Assembly: GCF_051014445.1 (NCBI RefSeq)
Contig: NC_135141.1
Coordinates: 3,162,001-3,226,000 of the forward strand
Source: Colletes latitarsis
Lineage: Eukaryota > Arthropoda > Insecta > Hymenoptera > Colletidae
Reading direction: 5' to 3'
Length of the DNA stretch: 64,000 nt
A program made the translations under genes and the position numbers. Below the pieces are notes generated by a model. It saw only the letters and a list, made by a program, of their open reading frames with translations, had not been told where the DNA came from and did not search any database. Shown here in pieces: positions 50,140-62,661 of the stretch (its first letter is position 1; each line of letters starts with the position of its first letter).

Positions 50140-53047
50140 GAAAAACCCAGGATCTGGCCAACAAGTATGCGAAGAAGACAAAATCATGAGCCAGATGCGG
50201 GCATAACCCAGACCTGACACAGATATTACGGGTTTTATCCTTTGAGATATTGATCGAAACCAGGTTTTATTGACTGTTTCAATGTGGTTTAACATTACTA
50301 CGCGATTCAAACCCGAGGAAACCCAGGATCTGGCCAACAAGTATGCGAAGAAGGCAAAATCATGGGCCAGATGCGGGCATAACCCAGACCTAACCCAGAC
50401 CGAACCGGTTATATCCTCTAAAATATTTATCGAAACCAGGTTTAATGGACTGCTTCAGTGTGGTACCACATTACTACGCGACTCAAATCCGAAAAAACCC
50501 AGGATCTGGCCAACAAGTATGCGAAGAAGGCAAAATCATGAACCAGATGCGTGCATAACCCAGACCTAACCGGTGTCATCCTCTAAAATATTGATCGAAA
50601 CCAGGTTTTATTGACTGTTGCCATGTGGTTTAACATTACTACGCGATTCAAACCCGAGGAAACCCAGGATCTGGCCAACAAGTATGCGAAGAAGGCAAAA
50701 TCATGAACCAGATGCGGACATAACCCAGACCTAACCGGTGTCATCCTCTAAAATATTGATCGAAACCATGTTTAAGGGACTGTTTCAGTGTGGTACCACA
50801 TTACTACGTGACTCAAACCCGAAAAAACCCAGGATCTGGCCAACAAGTATGCGAAGAAGACAAAATCATGAGCCAGATGCGGGCATAACCCAGACCTAAC
50901 ACAGATATTACGGGTTTTATCCTTTGAGATATTGATCGAAACCAGGTTTTATTGACTGTGTCAATGTGGTTTAACATTACTACGCGATTCAAACCCGAGG
51001 AAACCCAGGATCTGGCCAACAATTATGCGAAGAAGGCAAAATCATGAACCAGATGCGGGCATAACCCAGACCTAACCGGTGTCATCCTCTAAAATATTGA
51101 TCGAAACCAGGTTTTATTGACTGTTTCAATGTGGTTTAACATTACTACGCGATTCAAACCCGAGGAAACCCAGGATCTGGCCAACAAGTATGCGAAGCAG
51201 GCAAAATCATGAGCCAGATGCGGGCATAACCCAAACCTAACCCAGACCTAACCGGTGTCATCCTTTTAAATATTGATCGAAACTAAGTTTAGTGGACTGT
51301 TTCAGTGTGGTACCACATTACTACGTGACTCAAACCCGAAAAAACCCAGGATCTGGCCAAGTATGCGAAGAAGGCAAAATCATGAGCCAGATGCGGGCAT
51401 AACCCAGACCTAACCCAGACCTAACCAGTGTAACCGACTAAAATACTGACCGAATCCAGGCTTAATTGACAGTTACTGTGTGCTACCACATTACTACGTG
51501 ACTCAAACCCGAAAAAACCCAGGATCTGGCCAACAAGAATGCGAAGAAGGCACAATCATGAGCCAGATGCGGGCATAGCCCAGAGCTAACCCAAACACAA
51601 CCGGTTTTATCCGCTAAAATATTGATCGAAACCAGGTTTAATTGACTGTTTCAATGTGGTTTAACATTACTACGTGATTCAAACCCGAGGTAACCCAGGA
51701 TCTGGCCAACAAGTATGCGAAGAAGGCAAAATCATGAACCAGATGCGGACATAACCCAGACCTAACCGGTGTCATCCTCTAAAATATTGATCGAAACCAT
51801 GTTTAAGGGACTGTTTCAGTGTGGTACCACATTACTACGTGACTCAAACCCGAAAAAACCCAGGATCTGGCCAACAAGTATGCGAAGAATGCAAAATCAT
51901 GAACCAGATGCGGGCATAACCCAGACCTAACCGGTGTCATCCTCTAAAATATTGATCGAAACCAGGTTTTATTGACTGTTTCAATGTGGTTTAACATTAC
52001 TACGCGATTCAAACCCGAGGAAACCCAGGATCTGGCCAACAAGTATGCGAAGAAGGCAAAATCATGGGCCAGATGCGGGCATAACCCAGACCTAACCCAG
52101 ACCGAACCGGTTTTATCCTCTAAAATATTGATCGAAACCAGGTTTAATGGACTGCTTCAGTGTGGTACCACATTACTACGCGACTCAAATCCGAAAAAAC
52201 CCAGGATCTGGCCAACAAGTATGCGAAGAAGGCAAAATCATGAACCAGATGCGGGCATAACCCAGACCTAACCGGTGTCATCCTCTAAAATATTGATCGA
52301 AACCAGGTTTTATTGACTGTTTCAATGTGGTTTAACATTACTACGCGATTCAAACCCGAGGAAACCCAGGATCCGGCCAACAAGTATGCGAAGAAGGCAA
52401 AATCATGAGCCAGATGCGGGCATAACCCAAACCTAACCCAGACCTAACCGGTGTCATCCTTTTAAATATTGATCGAAACTAAGTTTAGTGGACTGTTTCA
52501 GAGTGGTACCACATTACTACGTGACTCAAACCCGAAAAAACCCAGGATCTGGCCAAGTATGCGAAGAAGGCAAAATCATGAGCCAGATGCGGGCATAACC
52601 CATACCTAACCCAGACCTAACCAGTGTAACCGACTAAAATACTGACCGAATCCAGGCTTAATTGACAGTTACTGTGTGCTACCACATTACTACGTGACTC
52701 AAACCCGAAAAAACCCAGGATCTGGCCAACAAGAATGCGAAGAAGGCACAATCATGAGCCAGATGCGGGCATAGCCCAGAGCTAACCCAAACACAACCGG
52801 TTTTATCCGCTAAAATATTGATCGAAACCTGGTTTAATTGACTGTTTCAATGTGGTTTAACATTACTACGCGATTCAAACCCGAGGTAACCCAGGATCTG
52901 GCCAACAAGTATGCGAAGAAGGCAAAATCATGAACCAGATGCGGACATAACCCAGACCTAACCGGTTTCATCCTCTAAAATATTGATCGAAACCATGTTT
53001 AAGGGACTGTTTCAGGGTGGTACCACATTACTACGTGACTCAAACCC
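50140..53047. repeat. HOR delta copy 2 (2,908 bp, 17 monomers)
   Basis: Full unit, repeated at an offset of 2,908. The length fits 17 monomers with seven 165-bp forms, two C monomers and one 1-bp deletion (17 x 176 - 77 - 6 - 1). It contains two C-D dimers, with D at 51,428 and 52,624. Confidence 0.86.
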
Positions 53048-55225
53048 GAAAAACCCAGGATCTGGCCAACAAGTATGCGAAGAAGTCAAAATCATGAGCC
53101 AGATGCGGGCATAACCCAGACCTAACACAGATATTACGGGTTTTATCCTTTGAGATATTGATCGAAACCAGGTTTTATTGACTGTTTCAATGTGGTTTAA
53201 CATTACTACGCGATTCAAACCCGAGGAAACCCAGGATCTGGCCAACAAGTATGCGAAGAAGGCAAAATCATGGGCCAGATGCGGGCATAACCCAGACCTA
53301 ACCCAGACCGAACCGGTTATATCCTCTAAAATATTTATCGAAACCAGGTTTAATGGACTGCTTCAGTGTGGTACCACATTACTACGCGACTCAAATCCGA
53401 AAAAACCCAGGATCTGGCCAACAAGTATGCGAAGAAGGCAAAATCATGAACCAGATGCGTGCATAACCCAGACCTAACCGGTGTCATCCTCTAAAATATT
53501 GATCGAAACCAGGTTTTATTGACTGTTGCCATGTGGTTTAACATTACTACGCGATTCAAACCCGAGGAAACCCAGGATCTGGCCAACAAGTATGCGAAGA
53601 AGGCAAAATCATGAACCAGATGCGGACATAACCCAGACCTAACCGGTGTCATCCTCTAAAATATTGATCGAAACCATGTTTAAGGGACTGTTTCAGTGTG
53701 GTACCACATTACTACGTGACTCAAACCCGAAAAAACCCAGGATCTGGCCAACAAGTATGCGAAGAAGACAAAATCATGAGCCAGATGCGGGCATAACCCA
53801 GACCTAACACAGATATTACGGGTTTTATCCTTTGAGATATTGATCGAAACCAGGTTTTATTGACTGTGTCAATGTGGTTTAACATTACTACGCGATTCAA
53901 ACCCGAGGAAACCCAGGATCTGGCCAACAATTATGCGAAGAAGGCAAAATCATGAACCAGATGCGGGCATAACCCAGACCTAACCGGTGTCATCCTCTAA
54001 AATATTGATCGAAACCAGGTTTTATTGACTGTTTCAATGTGGTTTAACATTACTACGCGATTCAAACCCGAGGAAACCCAGGATCTGGCCAACAAGTATG
54101 CGAAGCAGGCAAAATCATGAGCCAGATGCGGGCATAACCCAAACCTAACCCAGACCTAACCGGTGTCATCCTTTTAAATATTGATCGAAACTAAGTTTAG
54201 TGGACTGTTTCAGTGTGGTACCACATTACTACGTGACTCAAACCCGAAAAAACCCAGGATCTGGCCAAGTATGCGAAGAAGGCAAAATCATGAGCCAGAT
54301 GCGGGCATAACCCAGACCTAACCCAGACCTAACCAGTGTAACCGACTAAAATACTGACCGAATCCAGGCTTAATTGACAGTTACTGTGTGCTACCACATT
54401 ACTACGTGACTCAAACCCGAAAAAACCCAGGATCTGGCCAACAAGAATGCGAAGAAGGCACAATCATGAGCCAGATGCGGGCATAGCCCAGAGCTAACCC
54501 AAACACAACCGGTTTTATCCGCTAAAATATTGATCGAAACCAGGTTTAATTGACTGTTTCAATGTGGTTTAACATTACTACGTGATTCAAACCCGAGGTA
54601 ACCCAGGATCTGGCCAACAAGTATGCGAAGAAGGCAAAATCATGAACCAGATGCGGACATAACCCAGACCTAACCGGTGTCATCCTCTAAAATATTGATC
54701 GAAACCATGTTTAAGGGACTGTTTCAGTGTGGTACCACATTACTACGTGACTCAAACCCGAAAAAACCCAGGATCTGGCCAACAAGTATGCGAAGAAGGC
54801 AAAATCATGAACCAGATGCGGGCATAACCCAGACCTAACCGGTGTCATCCTCTAAAATATTGATCGAAACCAGGTTTTATTGACTGTTTCAATGTGGTTT
54901 AACATTACTACGCGATTCAAACCCGAGGAAACCCAGGATCTGGCCAACTAGTATGCGAAGAAGGCAAAATCATGGGCCAGATGCGGGCATAACCCAGACC
55001 TAACCCAGACCGAACCGGTTTTATCCTCTAAAATATTGATCGAAACCAGGTTTAATGGACTGCTTCAGTGTGGTACCACATTACTACGCGACTCAAATCC
55101 GAAAAAACCCAGGATCTGGCCAACAAGTATGCGAAGAAGGCAAAATCATGAACCAGATGCGGGCATAACCCAGACCTAACCGGTGTCATCCTCTAAAATA
55201 TTGATCGAAACCAGGTTTTATTGAC
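53048..55225. repeat. HOR delta copy 3, partial (2,178 bp)
   Basis: This matches copy 2 at an offset of 2,908, sharing the cccgaaaaaccc 1-bp deletion at its start. A private change near 54,949 (ggccaactagtatg) is seen. It ends at about 55,225, where ttccatgtgg follows instead of ttcaatgtgg. Confidence 0.84.
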
Positions 55226-56510
55226 TGTTTCCATGTGGTTTAACATTACTACGCGATTCAAACCCGAGGAAACACAGGATCTGGCCAACAAGTATGCGAA
55301 GAAGGCAAAATCATGAACCAGATGCGGACATAACCCAGACCTAACCGGTATCATCCTCTAAAATATTGATCGAAACCATGTTTAAGGGACTGTTTCAGTG
55401 TGGTACCACATTACTACGTGACTCAAACCCGAAAAAACCCAGGATCTGGCCAACAAGTATGCGAAGAAGGCAAAATCATGAACCAGATGCGGGCATAACC
55501 CAGACCTAACCGGTGTCATCCTCTAAAATATTGATCGAAACCAGGTTTTATTGACTGTTTCAATGTGGTTTAACATTACTACGCGATTCAAACCCGAGGA
55601 AACCCAGGATCTGGCCAACAAGTATGCGAAGAAGGCAAAATCATGAGCCAGATGCGGGCATAACCCAAACCTAACCCAGACCTAACCGGTGTCATCCTTT
55701 TAAATATTGATCGAAACTAAGTTTAGTGGACTGTTTCAGTGTGGTACCACATTACTACGTGACTCAAACCCGAAAAAACCCAGGATCTGGCCAAGTATGC
55801 GAAGAAGGCAAAATCATGAGCCAGATGCGGGCATAACCCAGACCTAACCCAGACCTAACCAGTGTAACCGACTAAAATACTCACCGAATCCAGGCTTAAT
55901 TGACAGTTACTGTGTGCTACCACATTACTACGTGACTCAAACCCGAAAAAACCCAGGATCTGGCCAACAAGAATGCGAAGAAGGCACAATCATGAGCCAG
56001 ATGCGGGCATAGCCCAGACCTAACCCAAACACAACCGGTTTTGTCCGCTAAAATATTGATCGAAACCAGGTTTAATTGACTGTTTCAATGTGGTTTAACA
56101 TTACTACGTGTTTCAAACCCGAGGTAACCCAGGATCTGGCCAACAAGTATGCGAAGAAGGCAAAATCATGAACCAGATGCGGACATAACCCAGACCTAAC
56201 CGGTGTCATCCTCTAAAATATTGATCGAAACCATGTTTAAGGGACAGTTTCAGTGTGGTACCACATTACTACGTGACTCAAACCCGAAAAAACCCAGGAT
56301 CTGGCCAACAAGTATGCGAAGAAGACAAAATCATGAGCCAGATGCGGGCATAACCCAGACCTAACACAGATATTACCGGTTTTATCCTTTGAAATATTGA
56401 TCGAAACCAGGTTTTATTGACTGTTTCAATGTGGTTTAACATTACTACGCGATTCAAACCCGAGGAAACCCAGGATCTGGCCAACAAGTATGCGAAGAAG
56501 GCAAAATCAT
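55226..56510. repeat. Last homogenised block before the divergent domain
   Basis: A and B monomers with one C-D dimer (C at 55,698, D at 55,862, with aaaatactcacc) and gamma-type units. The order resembles 48.2-49.1 kb. The last typical A monomer has its landmark near 56,469. Confidence 0.76.
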
Positions 56511-58349
56511 GAACCAGATGCGGGCATGAGCCAGACCTAACCCAGCCATAACCTGTTTTATCCTCTAAAATATTGATCGAAACCAGGTTTTATTGACTGT
56601 TACTGTGTGGTACCACATTACTACGTGATTCAAATCCGAAAAAGCCCAGGATCTGGCCAACAAGTATGCAAAGAAGTCAAAATCATGAGCGAGATGCGGG
56701 CATAACCCAGACCTAACCCAGACCTAACCGGTTTTATCCTCTAAAATATTGATCGAAACCAGGTTTTATTGACTGTTACTGTGTGGTACCACATTACTAC
56801 GTGATTCAAATCCGAAAAAACCCAGGGTCTGGCCAACAAGTATGCGAAGAAGGCAAAATCATGAACCAGATGCGCGCATAACCCAGACCTTACCGAGACC
56901 TAACCGGTGTCATCCTTTATAATATTGATCGAAACCAAGTTTCATGGACTGTTTCAGTGTGGTACCACATTACTACGTGACTCAAACCCGAAAAAACCCA
57001 GGGTCTGTCCAACAAGTATGCGAAGGAGGCAAAATCATGAGCCAGGTGCGGGCATAAGACAGACCTAACCCAGCCCTAACCTGTTTTATCCTCTAAAATA
57101 TTGATCGAAACCAGGTTTTATTGACTGTTACTGTGTGGTACCACATTACTACGTGATTCAAATCCGAAAAAACCCAGGATCTGGCCAACAAGTATGCAAA
57201 GAAGGCAAAATCATGAGCCAGATGCGCGCATAACCCAGACCTAAACCAGACCTAACCGGTGTCATCCTCTAAAATATTGATCGAAACCAAGTTTAATGGG
57301 CCGTTTCAGTGTGGTCCCACATTACTAAGTGACTCAAACCCGAAAAAACCCAGGATCTGACCAACGAGTATGCGAAGAAGGCAAAATCATGAGCCAGATG
57401 CGTGCATAACTCAGACCTAACCCAGACCTAACCGGTTTTATCCTGTAAAATATTGATCGAAACCAGCTTTAATTGACTGTTTCAATGTGGTACAACATTA
57501 CTACGTGATTCAAATTCGAGAAAACCCACGATCTGGCCAACAAGTATGCGAAGAAGGCAAAATCATGAGCCAGATGCGGGCATAAGCCAGACCTAACCCA
57601 GACCTAACCGGTTTTATCCTCTAAAATATTGATCGGAACCAGCTTTAATTGATTGTTTCAATGTGGTACAACATTACTACGTGATTCAAACCCAAAGAAA
57701 CCCAGGATCTGGCCAACATGTGTGCAAAGAAGGCAAAATCATGAGCCAGATGCGGGCATAACCCAGACCTAACCCAGACCTAACCGGTGTTATCCTCCAA
57801 AATATTGATCGAAACCAGGTTTAGTTGACTGTTTCGTTGTGGTACCGCATTACTACGCCATTCCAACAGGGTAAAACCCAGGTTCTGGCCAACAAGTATG
57901 CGATGAAGGCAAAATCTTGAGCCAGATGCGGGCATAAGCCAGACCTAACCCAGACCTAACCGGTTTTATCCTCTAAAATATTGATCGAAACCAGGTTTAG
58001 TTGACTGTTTCGTTGTGGTACCGCATTACTACGTGATTCAAACAGGGTAAAACCCAGGTTCTGGCCAACAAGTATGCGATGAAGGCTGAATCATGATCGA
58101 GATGCGGGCATAACCCAGACCTAATCCAAACCTAACCGGTGTCATCCTCTAAAATATTGATCGAAACCAAGTTTAATGGGCCGTTTCAGTGTGGTATCAC
58201 ATTACTACGTGACTCAAACCCGAAAAAAACCCAGGATCTGGCCAACAAGTATGCGAAGAATGCAAAATCATGAGCCAGATGCGTGCATAACCCAGACCTA
58301 ACCCATACCTAACCGGTTTTATCCTCTAAAATATTGATCGAAACCAGGT
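56511..58349. repeat. Divergent-domain block 1
   Basis: It starts with gcatgagccagacc and cccagccataacctg (about 56,522), a string seen again at 62,662. It contains gttactgtgtgg monomers, gtacaac monomers and the F pair. From about 57,212 it matches 63,000 onward at an offset of 5,788; before 56,860 the offset is 6,140, so the later copy lacks 352 bp (two monomers). Confidence 0.8.
57829..58180. repeat. Two F-type monomers in tandem
   Basis: F monomers start ctgtttcgttgtggtaccgc and carry acagggtaaaaccc in place of acccgaaaaaaccc, then ggttctgg and gcgatgaagg. The acagggtaaaaccc motif is found only at 57866, 58042, 59615, 61012, 63654 and 63830, all within the divergent domain. This pair is repeated 5,788 bp downstream. 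Confidence 0.85.
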
Positions 58350-58767
58350 TTTGTTGACTGCTACTGTGTGGTACCACATTACTACGTGATTCAAATCCGA
58401 AAAAACCCAGGGTCTGGCCAACAAGTATGCGGAGAAGGCAAAATCATGAACCAGATGCGCGCATAACCCAGACCTTACCCAGACCTAACCGGTGTCATCA
58501 TTTATAATATTGATCGAAACCAAGTTTAATGGACTGTTTCAGTGTGGTACCACATTACAACGTGACTCAAACCCGAAAAAACCCAGGGTCTGGCCAACAA
58601 GTATGCGAAGAAGGCAAAATCATGAGCCAGATGCGGGCATAAGCCAGACCTAACCCAGCCCTAACCTGTTTTATCCTCAAAAAAAAAATCGAAACCAGGT
58701 TTTATTGACTGTTACTGTGTGGTACCACATTACTACGTGATTCAAATCCGAAAAAACCCAGGATCTG
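58350..58767. repeat. Partial repeat of the 9-monomer (~1,585-bp) unit
   Basis: This matches about 56,765-57,180 at an offset of 1,585 (tgcgcgcata at 56,871 and 58,456), including ttataatattg and cccagccctaacctg. The extra base over 9 x 176 is an additional a near 58,228. It carries the A10 tract at 58,679. Confidence 0.76.
58679..58688. other. A10 tract replacing the conserved box
   Basis: Here cctc is followed by ten a and then tcgaaacc, so the aaaatattgatcgaaacc box has lost its AATATTG core. I saw no other monomer with this change. It may be a real mutation or a sequencing error in a homopolymer. Confidence 0.7.
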
Positions 58768-60164
58768 GCCAACAAGTATGCAAAGAAGTCAAAATCATGA
58801 GCGAGATGCGGGCATAACCCAGACCTAACCCAGACCTAACCGGTGTTATCCTCTAAAATGTGGATCGAAACCAGCTTTAATTGACTGTTTCAGTGTGGTA
58901 CCACATTACTACGTGACTCAAACCCGAAAAAACCCAGGGTCTGGCCAACAAGTATGCGAAGAAGGCAAAATCATGAGCCAGATGTGGGCATAACTCAGAC
59001 CTAACCCAGACCTAACCGGTGTCATCCTCTAAAATATTGATCGAAACCAAGTTTAATGGGCCATTTCAGTGTGGTCCCACATTACTTAGTGACTCAAACC
59101 CGAAAAAACCCAGGATCTGGCCAACAAGTATACGAAGATGGCAAAATCATGAGCCAGATGCGGGCATAAGCCAGACCTAACCCAGACCTAACCGGTTTTA
59201 TCCTCTAAAATATTGAACGAAATCAGGTTTAATCGACTGTTTCAATGTGGTACAACATTACTACGTGATTCAAACCCGAAAAAACCCAGGATGTAGCCAA
59301 CAAGTATGCGAAGAAGGCAAAATCATGAGCCAGATGCGGGCATACCCCAGACCTAACCGGTTTTGTCCTCTAAAATATTGATCGAAACCAGGTTTAATTG
59401 ACTGTTTCAATGTGGTACAACATTACTACGTGATTCAAACCCGAAGAAACCCAGGATCTGGCCAATATGTGTGCAAAGAAGGCAAAATCATGAGCCAGAT
59501 GCGGGCATAACCCAGACCTAACCCAGACCTAACCAGTGTTATCCTCCAAAATATTGATCGAAACCAGGTTTAGTTGACTGTTTCGTTGTGGTACCGCATT
59601 ACTAAGCCATTCAAACAGGGTAAAACCCAGGTTCTGGCCAACAAGTATGCGATGAAGGCAAAATCTTGAGCAAGATGCGGGCATAAGCCAGACCTTACCC
59701 AAACCTAACCGGTTTTCTCCTCTAAAATATTGATCGAAACCAGCTTTAATTGACTGTTTCAATGTGGTACCACATTACTACGTGACTCAAACCCGAAAAA
59801 ACCCAGGTTCTGGCCAACAAGTATGCGAAGAGGGCAAAATCATGAGCCAGATGTGGGCATAAGCCAGAACTAACCCAGACCTAACCGGTTTTATCCTCTA
59901 AAATATTGATCGAAACCAAATTTAATGGTCTGTTTCTGTGTGGTACCGCATTACTACGTGATTGAAACCCGAAAAAACCCAGAATCTGGCCATCAAATAT
60001 TCTAAGATGTCAAAATCATGAGCGAGATGCGGGCATAACCCAGACCTAACCCAAACCTAACCGGTGTCATCCTCTAAAATATTGATCGAAACCAGGTTTT
60101 GTTGACTGTTTCAATGTGGTACAACATTACTACGTGATTCAAATTCGAGAAAACCCAGGATCTG
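58768..60164. repeat. 8-monomer unit (1,397 bp), first copy
   Basis: This is followed directly by a second copy at an offset of 1,397 (8 x 176 - 11). Landmarks are cggtgttatcctctaaaatg at 58,841/60,238 and tctaagatgtc at 60,001/61,398. It contains an F monomer (59,615) and the private strings gtatacgaagatgg and ggatgtagcc. Confidence 0.86.
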
Positions 60165-61561
60165 GCCAACAAGTATGCAAAGAAGTCAAAATCATGAGCG
60201 AGATGCGGGCATAACCCAGACCTAACCCAGACCTAACCGGTGTTATCCTCTAAAATGTGGATCGAAACCAGCTTTAATTGACTGTTTCAGTGTGGTACCA
60301 CATTACTACCTGACTCAAACCCGAAAAAACCCATGGTCTGGCCAACAAGTATGCGAAGAAGGCAAAATCATGAGCCAGATGTGGGCATAACTCAGACCTA
60401 ACCCAGACCTAACCGGTGTCATCCTCTAAAATATTGATCGAAACCAAGTTTAATGGGCCATTTCAGTGTGGTCCCACATTACTTAGTGACTCAAACCCGA
60501 AAAAACCCAGGATCTGGCCAACAAGTATACGAAGATGGCAAAATCATGAGCCAGATGCGGGCATAAGCCAGACCTAACCCAGACCTAACCGGTTTTATCC
60601 TCTAAAATATTGAACGAAATCAGGTTTAATCGACTGTTTCAATGTGGTACAACATTACTACGTGATTCAAACCCGAAAAAACCCAGGATGTAGCCAACAA
60701 GTATGCGAAGAAGGCAAAATCATGAGCCAGATGCGGGCATACCCCAGACCTAACCGGTTTTGTCCTCTAAAATATTGATCGAAACCAGGTTTAATTGACT
60801 GTTTCAATGTGGTACAACATTACTACGTGATTCAAACCCGAAGAAACCCAGGATCTGGCCAATATGTGTGCAAAGAAGGCAAAATCATGAGCCAGATGCG
60901 GGCATAACCCAGACCTAACCCAGACCTAACCGGTGTTATCCTCCAAAATATTGATCGAAACCAGGTTTAGTTGACTGTTTCGTTGTGGTACCGCATTACT
61001 ACGCCATTCAAACAGGGTAAAACCCAGGTTCTGGCCAACAAGTATGCGATGAAGGCAAAATCTCGAGCAAGATGCGGGCATAAGCCAGACCTTACCCAAA
61101 CCTAACCGGTTTTCTCCTCTAAAATATTGATCGAAACCAGCTTTAATTGACTGTTTCAATGTGGTACCACATTACTACGTGACTCAAACCCGAAAAAACC
61201 CAGGTTCTGGCCAACAAGTATGCGAAGAGGGCAAAATCATGAGCCAGATGTGGGCATAAGCCAGAACTAACCCAGACCTAACCGGTTTTATCCTCTAAAA
61301 TATTGATCGAAACCAAATTTAATGGTCTGTTTCTGTGTGGTACCGCATTACTACGTGATTGAAACCCGAAAAAACCCAGAATCTGGCCATCAAATATTCT
61401 AAGATGTCAAAATCATGAGCCAGATGCGGGCATAACCCAGACCTAACCCAAACCTAACCGGTGTCATCCTCTAAAATATTGATCGAAACCAGGTTTTGTT
61501 GACTGTTTCAATGTGGTACAACATTACTACGTGATTCAAATTCGAGAAAACCCAGGATCTG
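60165..61561. repeat. 8-monomer unit (1,397 bp), second copy
   Basis: Near-identical to the first copy; differences noticed are tactacctgac near 60,306, cccatggtctgg near 60,332 and aaatctcgagc near 61,058. Both copies share unusual marks, so the duplication is recent relative to the divergence of the monomers themselves. Confidence 0.86.
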
Positions 61562-62661
61562 GCCAACAAGTATGCGAAGAAGGCAAAATCATGAGCCAGA
61601 TGCGGGCATAAGCCAGACCTAACCCAGACCTAACCGGTGTCATCCTTTAAAATGTTGATCGAAACCAAGTTTAATGGACTGTTTCAGTGTGGTACCACAT
61701 TACTACGTGATTCAAATTCGAGAAAACCCAGGATCTGGCCAACAAGTATGCGAAGAAGGCAAAATCATGAGCCAGATGCGGGCATAAGCCAGACCTCACC
61801 CAGACCTAACCGGTTTTATCCTCTAAAATATTCATCGAAACCTGGTTTTATTGACTGTTACTGTGTGGTACCGCATTACTACGTGATTCAAATCCGGAAA
61901 AACCCAAAATCTGGCCAACAAGTATGCAAAGATGGCAAAATCATGAGCCAGATGCGGGCATAAGCCAGACCTAACCCAGACCTAACCGGTGTGATCCTTT
62001 AAAATGTTGATCGAAACCAAGTTTAATGGACTGTTTCAGTGTGGTACCACATTACTACGTGACTCAAACCCGAAAGAACCCAGGATCTGGCCAACAAGTA
62101 TGCGTAGAAGGCAAAATCATGAGCCAGTTGCGGGCATAAGCCAGACCTAACCCAGACCTAACCGGTTTTATCCTCTAAAATATTGATCGAAACCAGCTTT
62201 AATTGACTGTTTCAATGTGGTACAACATTACTGCGTGATTCAAACCCGAGGAAACCCAGGATCTGGCCAACAAGTATGCAAAGAAGGCAAAATCATGAGC
62301 CTGATGCGGGCATAAACCCAGACCTAACCCAGAACCTAACCGGTGTCATCCTTTAAAATATTGATCGAAACCAAGTTTAGTGGACTGTTTCAGTGTGGTA
62401 CCACATTACAACGTAACTCAAACACGAAAAAACGCGGGATCTAGCCAACAAGTATGCGAAGAAGGCAAAATCATGTGCCAGATGCGCGCATAACCCAGAT
62501 CTAACCAAGACCTAACCGGTGTTATCCTCCAAAATATTGATCGAAACCAAATTTAATGGTCTGTTTCTGTGTGGTACCACATTACTACGTGACTCAAACC
62601 CGAAAAAACCCAGGGTCTGGCCAACAAGTATGCGAAGAAGGCAAAATCATGAGCCAGATGC
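61562..62661. repeat. Divergent-domain linker monomers
   Basis: These are mixed diverged monomers. A 352-bp dimer repeat is marked by ttaaaatgttgatcg at about 61,648 and 62,000. A strongly altered monomer near 62,400 reads acaacgtaactcaaacacg and acgcgggatctagcc. No non-satellite sequence is present. Confidence 0.73.

Larger units (their letters stand above)
1..56510. repeat. Homogenised satellite domain made of several higher-order repeats
   Basis: In this part the monomers belong to a small set of subtypes (A, B, C, D and gamma-type) that recur with only scattered single-base differences, and multi-kilobase blocks repeat almost exactly (periods 2,583, 5,880, 3,814 and 2,908 bp). The periods fit whole numbers of monomers: 15, 34, 22 and 17, after allowing for 165-bp monomers (minus 11 bp) and C monomers (minus 3 bp). 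This is the pattern expected from recent unequal exchange or block amplification. The right edge is placed at the last typical A monomer, which ends near 56,510. Confidence 0.85.
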
